Positions 58,492 to 64,000 of a DNA stretch of 64,000 nt are shown here, one piece after another. The stretch lies in the NCBI RefSeq assembly GCF_035474595.1, contig NZ_DATIND010000026.1, positions 1 to 64,000 of the forward strand, in the 5' to 3' direction. The translations under genes and the position numbers were made by a program. How positions within the stretch are numbered: position 1 is the stretch's first letter; the number at the start of each line of letters is the position of its first letter. A model generated the notes under the pieces. The model did no database searches and was not told where the DNA came from. It saw nothing but the letters and a program-made list of their open reading frames with translations. The stretch comes from Longimicrobium sp. Lineage in GTDB: Bacteria; Gemmatimonadota; Gemmatimonadetes; Longimicrobiales; Longimicrobiaceae.

Positions 58492-59823
58492 CTACTGCCC
58501 GCTCCCGCCTCCGCTCCCACCCCGCGCCAGCAGCGGCGACCACGCAGGCAGCCCGAATCCGCGCCCGCCCACCAGCGTGCGCACCTTCCCGGTGACGGTA
58601 TCCAGCACGAACAGGCCGCCGCCGTCGCGGTCGGGGCTGGCGAACACCAGGTGGCGGCCGTCCGGCGCCCAGCTGGGATCCTCGTTGCGGCCGCGGTCCG
58701 TCAGCAGCCGCCCGCCGCGCCCGTTCGCGCCCACCATCACGATCTGCGAAACGCCGTTCACGCGGGTCGAGAAGGCGATCCAGTCCCCCGACGGCGACCA
58801 GTCGGGCGACGTCGAATAGCCGCTGCGGCCGTAGGTGTAGTCCGAGACCAGGCGCGGCTCGCCGCCGCCCGCCGTCATCACGTACACCGCGGGCTCGCCC
58901 AGCCGGTCGCTCACGAACGCGATCCGCCCGCCGTCCGGCGAGAAGGTGGGCGACAGGTTCTCGTAGCGCCGCGACTGCGTCAGCGTGCGCGTCCCCCCCG
59001 CCCCGGCGAGCGCGATCTCGGTGTTCCCGCCCTGCGTCATCCCGAACGCGATCGTCCGCCCGTCCGGCGCGTAGGCGGGGGTGATGTTGATGCCCTCGCG
59101 GCTGCTGACTACGCGCTCGCTCCCCGTCCCCAGGTCGCGCTCGAAGAGGAAGGGGGCACCGCGCTTGAAGCTGGTGTACGCCAGACGCCGCCCGTCCGGC
59201 GCCCACGCGGGGGAGAGGGCGATGGAGCCGTCGTTCGTCACCCGGCTCACCCCCTCGCCGTCCGAATCCACCGTGTAGATCTCCTTCGATCCGCGTCCCG
59301 CGGTAACGAACGCGATGCGCGTCGCGGCGAAGCCGGGCTGCCCCGTCGCCCAGCGCACGACGGCGTCCGAGGCGGCGTGCACGGCCATGCGGAAGCCGCG
59401 CGACCCGGTGGAGGGAAGGCCGAAGCTCCCCGTCCCCTTCACCTGGCCGTAGACGGCGTCGTACAGCGTGAGGCGCAGCGTGCCGCCCTCGCCGTTCGGC
59501 GTCAGCGTCCCCGCCAGCACCCAGTCGGCGCCGCGGTCGCGCCACGCCGCCATGTCGGGGCGGTCGGCGGCGGGGGTGCCGGCGGGCGGGTCCTTCATCT
59601 CGAAGCGGTCGCTGTACTCCAGGTCGCGGCGCACGATCTGCCGCGCCGCGGCCGCGCCCTCGCCGCCGAAAGGGAGGACCACGAAGCCGGGCGACGTCTG
59701 CGCCTCGTAGGTCATCCGCAGGCGCACGCCGGGGGTGGTGTCGTTCTGGGCGATGGCACGGCGCGGCGCCAGGGCGGCGGCCAGCGCAAGGCACGGCAGG
59801 ATGGCGCGGAAGATGGATCGCAC
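58492..59823 (-). CDS. tolB: TolB, periplasmic beta-propeller of the Tol-Pal system
   Basis: TolB binds Pal and TolA in the periplasm during outer-membrane constriction. The 443-aa protein begins at a GTG (59823) with a signal peptide (cut after AIAQ near residue 26), the N-terminal alpha/beta domain (about 30-170), and a six-bladed propeller with repeats of the PDGRRLAY type (SPAWAPDGRRLAYTSFKRGA, TPAYAPDGRTIAFGMTQGGN, SPTFSPDGGRIAFVSDRLGE, SPDWSPSGDWIAFSTR, DPSWAPDGRHLVFAS). The start lacks a strong ribosome-binding site; it lies 11 bases after the tolA stop. A Gly/Ser-rich tail ends the protein. Confidence 0.92.
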   Translation of the reverse strand: MRSIFRAILPCLALAAALAPRRAIAQNDTTPGVRLRMTYEAQTSPGFVVLPFGGEGAAAARQIVRRDLEYSDRFEMKDPPAGTPAADRPDMAAWRDRGADWVLAGTLTPNGEGGTLRLTLYDAVYGQVKGTGSFGLPSTGSRGFRMAVHAASDAVVRWATGQPGFAATRIAFVTAGRGSKEIYTVDSDGEGVSRVTNDGSIALSPAWAPDGRRLAYTSFKRGAPFLFERDLGTGSERVVSSREGINITPAYAPDGRTIAFGMTQGGNTEIALAGAGGTRTLTQSRRYENLSPTFSPDGGRIAFVSDRLGEPAVYVMTAGGGEPRLVSDYTYGRSGYSTSPDWSPSGDWIAFSTRVNGVSQIVMVGANGRGGRLLTDRGRNEDPSWAPDGRHLVFASPDRDGGGLFVLDTVTGKVRTLVGGRGFGLPAWSPLLARGGSGGGSGQ

Positions 59824-59834
59824 TCGGCCAGTGG

Positions 59835-60761
59835 TCAGGTCTGGGGTGAGATGTCGACGCACACGGGAAGCTCCGGCGCCCCGAACGCCCGCGGCAGCGC
59901 GCCGAAGGCCTTGTGCAGCCCGGCCTGCTCCACGGCCTCCTGCACCGCCACGCGGAACTCGAAGCCGCCGCGCACCCGCCGCACGTCGATGTCGTCGGTG
60001 CCGCCGTCGCGCAGGATGGTGAAGCACGCCTCGGCGCTGCCGCTGGAGCCCTCCGGGCGGCGGAAGTAGCGCCGCACCTGGCGGATGATGTTCTCGCAGT
60101 ACCCCGCGCTGGGGCACTCCACGCCGCGCTGCGAGACGTTCAATCCCTCGCCGCCCGCGGAGTTCGCGTCGGGATTGCGCCCCGTCGGCTCGCCGCGCGT
60201 TCCCGTTCCCGCGCTGCGCGGCCCGCTCCCCGGACCGTTGGATGCGGCGGGCGGGCGCGGGGTTGCGTTGGTCGCCGCCGGCTTCGGCGGCGCGTTCGTC
60301 CGCGTCGTCGCCGCCGCGGGCGGGGACGGGCGCGTCACCGGCGGCGTGGCCGCGGGGCGGTTCGGCGGGGTGCGCGGAGGCGCCGGCGGCGCGGGCGACG
60401 GCTTCGGCGTCGGAGCCGGCCTCGGAGGCGCGGGCGCGGGCTTCGGCGGCGTGGGATCCGGCGCCGGTGCTGGAGGTGGTGGAGGCGCGGGCGCGGGATT
60501 CGGCGCGGGCGGCTGGTTGCCGCCGACGTTCGGCGCGGGTGCTTCCGCCGGCGAGGCGCCGCGCACGGTGGGCGGGGGGGAGACGATGTTGACGGCGTAG
60601 GAGCGCATCCGCGGGGCGCGCGGCGGGCGGTGGCCGAACCCGGCTTCGGCGACCAGCAGCGCGGCGATGATGATCGCGTGCAGGACGACGGATCCCGTCG
60701 CGGCAGCCCAGAATCGCCCGCCGCGCTCGTTGTATCGCCCGCCGCGCCCGCCCAGGTCCAT
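59835..60761 (-). CDS. tolA: TolA/TonB-like energy-transducing protein with a Pro-rich linker
   Basis: The 308-aa protein has a cytoplasmic N-terminus (MDLGGRGGRYNERGG), one membrane span (FWAAATGSVVLHAIIIAALL, about residues 17-40), a Pro/Ala-rich periplasmic linker of about 130 residues (APDPTPPKPAPAPP), and a C-terminal TolA/TonB domain (about 205-308: ECPSAGYCENIIRQVRRYFR, EACFTILRDGGTDDIDVRRV). Two Cys pairs are present in this domain. Its place between tolR and tolB argues for TolA, though the C-terminal fold also resembles TonB. Its stop is 11 bases before tolB. Confidence 0.85.
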   Translation of the reverse strand: MDLGGRGGRYNERGGRFWAAATGSVVLHAIIIAALLVAEAGFGHRPPRAPRMRSYAVNIVSPPPTVRGASPAEAPAPNVGGNQPPAPNPAPAPPPPPAPAPDPTPPKPAPAPPRPAPTPKPSPAPPAPPRTPPNRPAATPPVTRPSPPAAATTRTNAPPKPAATNATPRPPAASNGPGSGPRSAGTGTRGEPTGRNPDANSAGGEGLNVSQRGVECPSAGYCENIIRQVRRYFRRPEGSSGSAEACFTILRDGGTDDIDVRRVRGGFEFRVAVQEAVEQAGLHKAFGALPRAFGAPELPVCVDISPQT

Positions 60762-61184
60762 CTATCGCCCTCCGCCCGGGTTCTCCTCTTCCGCGATCAA
60801 CCCCACCGTCGCCACGTCCGCGGCCTTCATCGCCCCCAGCACCTGCACCACGCGGCCGTAGGGCACGCCCTGGTCGGCGCGGAGGTACACGCTCTTCGCG
60901 CCCTTCGCCCGCACGACCTCGGGAAAGCGGCGCTCGAACTCCTCCCACCGCACCGCCTCGTCGCCGATGAACACCGCGCCCTGCCGGTCCACGGTGACGA
61001 TGACGCCCTCGGACGAGGGGACCGACTCGGTGCGGGCGCGGGGGACGCTCACCTCCACCCCGCCCTGCAGCATCGGCGCGGTGATCATGAAGATGACCAG
61101 CAGCGTGAGCACCACGTCCACCAGCGAGGTAACGTTGATCTCCGCGCTGATCTCCAGCCCGCCGTGCCCGCGCCGGCGCGGCAT
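60762..61184 (-). CDS. tolR: TolR/ExbD-like proton channel subunit
   Basis: A 140-aa ExbD/TolR protein: short N-terminus, one membrane helix ([20 protein letters not shown]) with the conserved Asp that carries protons (LVDVVL), and a periplasmic domain ([14 protein letters not shown] to the end). The N-terminal [14 protein letters not shown] matches the family. The start shares a base pair with the tolQ stop (61184), so the two are coupled. With TolQ it converts proton-motive force to movement of TolA. Confidence 0.92.
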   Translation of the reverse strand: MPRRRGHGGLEISAEINVTSLVDVVLTLLVIFMITAPMLQGGVEVSVPRARTESVPSSEGVIVTVDRQGAVFIGDEAVRWEEFERRFPEVVRAKGAKSVYLRADQGVPYGRVVQVLGAMKAADVATVGLIAEEENPGGGR

Positions 61185-61894
61185 CAGATCCGCCCCTCGC
61201 GCGCCAGCGCCCCGATGAACTCGCTGGAAAAGCCCTCCAGCTCGCCCATGAACCGGTTCAATCGCCCGGTGAGGTAGTTGTACCCGATGGCCGCGGGGAT
61301 GGCGACGACCAGCCCGCCCGCGGTCGCCACCAGCGCCTCCGCGATCCCCGGCGCGACCGCGGTGATGCTGGACGAGCCGGCGGCGGAGACGCCGATGAAC
61401 GAGTTCATCACCCCGATCACCGTGCCCAGCAGCCCCAGCAGCGGGCTCACGGTGGCGAAGATCGCCAGCCAGATGAGGCCGCCCGTCAACCCGTCGCGCT
61501 CGTCGCCCTCCTCCTTCTCCAGCACCAGGCGGAGGACCTCGAGCTGCGCGGGAAGGAGCCCCTTCACCTCGCCGGTGTTGCGCGCGGCGGGGCGCAGGTC
61601 GCCGTAGAAGGTCATCCCCCGCTTGAACACGCGGGTGAAGGGGCTCTCGGGGAGCGCCATGATGCTGTGGAAGGCGTCTTCCAGCCGGTCGGCCTTCTCC
61701 AGCCGGTCCACGAAGCGGTCGCTCTCCTGGCGAAGGCGCCGGAACTGGCGCACCTTCACCACGATCACGGCCCAGGAGACGATGGAGAAGACGGCCAGCA
61801 GGGCCATGATCAGCTTGGTGGAGATGGTCCCGGCGGCGATCATCCGCCAGACGTTGCCCAATTCTCCGGTTTGTGCGGCCGACTGGATGATCAT
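61184..61894 (-). CDS. tolQ: TolQ/ExbB-like proton channel subunit
   Basis: A 236-aa MotA/TolQ/ExbB protein with three spans: one near residues 25-47 ([20 protein letters not shown]), two in the C-terminal half ([20 protein letters not shown] and [20 protein letters not shown]). The conserved [14 protein letters not shown] and [17 protein letters not shown] signatures are present. It starts the tolQ-tolR-tolA-tolB-pal-cpoB run. The 22-base gap to hemA suggests that heme and Tol genes may be co-transcribed. Confidence 0.93.
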   Translation of the reverse strand: MIIQSAAQTGELGNVWRMIAAGTISTKLIMALLAVFSIVSWAVIVVKVRQFRRLRQESDRFVDRLEKADRLEDAFHSIMALPESPFTRVFKRGMTFYGDLRPAARNTGEVKGLLPAQLEVLRLVLEKEEGDERDGLTGGLIWLAIFATVSPLLGLLGTVIGVMNSFIGVSAAGSSSITAVAPGIAEALVATAGGLVVAIPAAIGYNYLTGRLNRFMGELEGFSSEFIGALAREGRI

Positions 61895-61916
61895 GCGGCG
61901 GGGGTGGGGCGAAGCG

Positions 61917-63215
61917 TCATTCGTCGTCCTTGCCGGCGGGGTGTGGGTCCAGCTCGAAGAGGTAGCGCACCGTGTCCAGCACGCCGGTGCCGCGGCCGTT
62001 CCCGGCCGCCTCGCGCAGCCGCGCGGTGGGCGCGTGCAGCAGCTTGTTCAGCAGCGCGCGGGTCAGCGCGTCCACCGCCGCGCGGTCGTCGTCCGACAGG
62101 TGGCGGAGGCGGGCCAGCGCGCGCTCCGTCTCCTCCTGCCGCACCCGCTCGCCGTGGTCGCGCAGCGCGCGAATGGTGGGGACCACCGCGAGCGACGAGT
62201 ACCACGCCCAGAAGTCCTCCACCCCGGCGGCCACGATCCCCTCGGCCGCGGGGAGCTGCGCGCGGCGGCGGTCCAGCGACTCGTCGACGATCTGCTGCAG
62301 GTCGTCGATGTTGTAGAGGAAGACGTTCTTCTCCTCGGCCAGCGCCGGCTCCACGTCGCGGGGGATGGCGATGTCGATGATGCACAGCGGCCGGCGCGTT
62401 CCCTTCGGCAGCGCGGCGCGGAACCGGTCGACGGTGAGCACCGGCCGCGGCGCCGCGGTCGAGGCGATGACGATGTCGACGTCGGGAAGGGCGTGCGCGA
62501 ACTCTTCCCAGTGGATGGCCGTGCCGCCCCACTTCTCGGCCAGCTCGTTCGCGCGCTCGTACGTGCGGTTGGCGACCACCGCGGTGCGCACGCCCTCGTC
62601 GCGCAGGCACTCCAGCGTGATCTCGCTCATCTCCCCCGCGCCCAGCACCAGCGCGCGGCGCCCCTTCAGCGAGCCGAAGATCTTCTTCGCCAGCTCCACC
62701 GCGGCGCTCGAGACGGAAGCCGCGCCGATCCCCAGCCCCGTCTCGCTGCGCACCCGCCCGCCCACGCTGAACGCCGTCTGGAACATGCGGTTCAGCGCCG
62801 GACCGACGACGGGGCCGCGGGCGCCGGCCACCTCGCGCGCCGTGGCGTACGCCTCCTTCACCTGCCCCTGGATCTGCGGCTCGCCCAGGATCATCGAGTC
62901 CAGCCCGGCCGAAACGCGGAACAGGTGCTGCGCGGCCTCGCGGTCGCGGCGCACGTACATCCACCGCGCCGCGTCCGCCGGGTCCTCGCCGATGCGCCGC
63001 GCCAGCATCTCCCGCGCGAGCGCGACCGCGTCCTCGTCGGATGACGCGAGATAGAACTCGGTGCGGTTGCAGGTGGTGAGCAGCACCGCCTCGGCCCCCG
63101 CCGCGCCGGCGAGCGCGCCCAGCGCCGGCGGGACCTCGGCGCGCCCGAAGGCAAGCCGTTCCCGCAGCTCGATGGGAGCCGTGCGGTGGCTGGCGCCTAC
63201 GACTGCGACAGGCAT
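61917..63215 (-). CDS. hemA: Glutamyl-tRNA reductase
   Basis: HemA reduces glutamyl-tRNA to glutamate-1-semialdehyde, the first step of C5 tetrapyrrole synthesis. The 432-aa protein has the N-terminal catalytic domain (VVGASHRTAPIELRERLAFG), the active-site Cys in LLTTCNRTEFYL (about residue 48), GEPQIQGQVKEAY, the NADPH-binding RALVLGAGEMSEI (about 190) and the C-terminal dimerisation helix region. The ATG at 63215 lies inside the end of the upstream gene (19-base overlap). It is the third gene of the heme operon seen here. Confidence 0.96.
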   Translation of the reverse strand: MPVAVVGASHRTAPIELRERLAFGRAEVPPALGALAGAAGAEAVLLTTCNRTEFYLASSDEDAVALAREMLARRIGEDPADAARWMYVRRDREAAQHLFRVSAGLDSMILGEPQIQGQVKEAYATAREVAGARGPVVGPALNRMFQTAFSVGGRVRSETGLGIGAASVSSAAVELAKKIFGSLKGRRALVLGAGEMSEITLECLRDEGVRTAVVANRTYERANELAEKWGGTAIHWEEFAHALPDVDIVIASTAAPRPVLTVDRFRAALPKGTRRPLCIIDIAIPRDVEPALAEEKNVFLYNIDDLQQIVDESLDRRRAQLPAAEGIVAAGVEDFWAWYSSLAVVPTIRALRDHGERVRQEETERALARLRHLSDDDRAAVDALTRALLNKLLHAPTARLREAAGNGRGTGVLDTVRYLFELDPHPAGKDDE

Positions 63216-63835
63216 CGGGCGATGCGGAGCTCCACCTCGTAGTCGCGGCCGGCGATGGCCGCGTCCAGGAAGTCGGGGGTGATCAGTTCGTGCCACGCGG
63301 CCTTGCGCCGCGCCTCGTCCTGGGGCCAGCGGGCGCGCACCTCTTCGCGCGCACCGGCCAGCCGCCGCGCCGCGCGGCCCAGCCCGGGCGTGACGACGCT
63401 CTCCAGCCGCTCGCGCAGCCGCCGCGCGAGGAGCGGGCTGGCCCCGCCGGTGGAGACGGCGATCACGACGTCTTCCTGCCGGATCGTAGCGGGAACGTGG
63501 AAGCGCGACTGCTCCGGGTCGTCGGCCAGGGTGAAGAGCGACCCCTTGCTGGCGGCCTCGCGCCCCACCTGATCGTTCACCTCCGCGGAATCCGTGGCGG
63601 CGAAAACCAGGTCGTGGCCGCGCGTGTCGCCCGGCCGGAACGGCCGCTGTCGCCACTCCAGCCCGTGCTCGCCGATCAGCGCGCGCAGCTCGGGGTGGAC
63701 CTCGGGGGCGATGATGTCCGGGCGCGCGCCGGCGTCGATCAGCCCGCGCACCTTGCGCAGCGCCACCTCGCCGCCGCCCACGACCAGCACCTCCCAGCGC
63801 GACACGTCCAGCATCACGGGATAGCGCGCGCTCAC
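63197..63835 (-). CDS. Precorrin-2 dehydrogenase / sirohydrochlorin ferrochelatase (Met8 or CysG N-terminal type)
   Basis: This 212-aa protein makes sirohydrochlorin and possibly siroheme from precorrin-2 with NAD. It shows VMLDVSRWEVLVVGGGEVAL (nucleotide binding, about residues 9-27), the FAATDSAEVNDQVGREA segment and VSTGGASPLLARRLRERLES. The CysG methyltransferase domain is absent, so it is a Met8-type protein. The GTG start at 63835 overlaps the ccsA stop (GTGA); an internal ATG at 63814 would lose the first strand. It sits between hemX/ccsA and hemA, the usual order in many phyla. Confidence 0.9.
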   Translation of the reverse strand: MSARYPVMLDVSRWEVLVVGGGEVALRKVRGLIDAGARPDIIAPEVHPELRALIGEHGLEWRQRPFRPGDTRGHDLVFAATDSAEVNDQVGREAASKGSLFTLADDPEQSRFHVPATIRQEDVVIAVSTGGASPLLARRLRERLESVVTPGLGRAARRLAGAREEVRARWPQDEARRKAAWHELITPDFLDAAIAGRDYEVELRIARCLSQS

Positions 63836-64000
63836 AGGAACGCTCCCCCGCCGCTCTCGGCCATGCGCAGGACCACGTAGCCGAAGATGACGACCGCGAA
63901 GCCGACCACGCTGGCCAGCGCCGCGCGCCGCGCCGGACGCCCCCCGCCGGCGCGCGACGCCAGCGCCGCCGCGAAGACCAGCCAGCTGAGGATACCCCAC
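63832..64000 (-). CDS. CcsA/HemX-like membrane protein, C-terminal part cut by the window edge
   Basis: Only the last 55 residues are in the window. They show WGILSWLVFAAALASRAG, a basic GGGRPARRAAL stretch, and SVVGFAVVIFGYVVLRMAES, two membrane helices around a basic cytoplasmic loop. This matches the C-terminal end of the cytochrome c assembly protein family (CcsA/CcmC/HemX). With hemA downstream, a hemX-type role is likely, but a c-type cytochrome biogenesis role cannot be ruled out. The gene overlaps the next by four bases (GTGA). Confidence 0.7.
   Translation of the reverse strand, partial: WGILSWLVFAAALASRAGGGRPARRAALASVVGFAVVIFGYVVLRMAESGGGAFL

Noticed and set aside
61891-62964. 357-aa minus-strand frame overlapping hemA
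   Set aside because: Out-of-frame shadow within hemA; the hemA frame has all the reductase motifs.
63197-64000. 267-aa frame extending the siroheme gene to the right edge
   Set aside because: Upstream of the GTG at 63835 the right-hand sequence reads as a CcsA/HemX C-terminus in another frame ending in an overlapping TGA.

Overview
The window is GC-rich (about 70% by eye) chromosomal DNA from a diderm bacterium. It encodes LptD, a complete Tol-Pal operon, many lipoproteins and a BamE-like barrel protein. Content and style (paired periplasmic amidohydrolases, many stand-alone TonB C-terminal domain proteins, a lasso-peptide-like locus, dense intergenic repeats) fit Gemmatimonadota, perhaps a Longimicrobium relative. 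That assignment is inference; no rRNA or other marker is present to prove it.

Layout. 0-6 kb: the start of an IS481-like transposase at the left edge, then the oxidative pentose phosphate genes gnd-zwf and pgl, separated by two ClpA/B N-terminal-domain proteins. One of these is fused to a GntR DNA-binding domain and has an operator-like palindrome over its promoter. 6-13 kb: a lipoprotein, penicillin-binding protein 2 and rho. 12.5-24 kb: a sulfurtransferase, a CDGSH protein, a NicO-type metal transporter, a chimeric TonB-domain gene, a thioesterase-like protein, a coupled amidohydrolase pair (one lacking the metal-binding HxH), an EamA exporter, a free-methionine-sulfoxide reductase and an orphan histidine kinase.

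24.4-33.9 kb is the most distinctive region. A co-directional, largely overlapping minus-strand operon looks like a lasso-peptide pathway: PqqD-like recognition protein (B1), asparagine-synthetase-like cyclase (C), a 44-aa precursor (A), an HPr-kinase-like enzyme (K), a PRMT-like methyltransferase that appears to carry a C-terminal PqqD-like segment, a nucleotidyltransferase (N) and an ABC exporter (D). No leader peptidase (B2) is visible, and two exported proteins are coupled to the front of the operon.

34-52 kb: a polysaccharide export protein, a zinc-protease-like lipoprotein, an ECF sigma/anti-sigma pair, four adjacent TonB_C proteins, a degenerate metallo-beta-lactamase-fold protein, a patatin, a 57-aa membrane protein and an LpoB/COG3014-like lipoprotein cluster. 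52-64 kb: envelope and heme genes on the minus strand (lptD, tatC, nrdR, cpoB, pal, tolB, tolA, tolR, tolQ, hemA, a siroheme synthase domain gene and the end of a ccsA/hemX gene).

Intergenic space is filled with at least six recurring repeat types, and two coding N-termini appear to contain tandem repeats.
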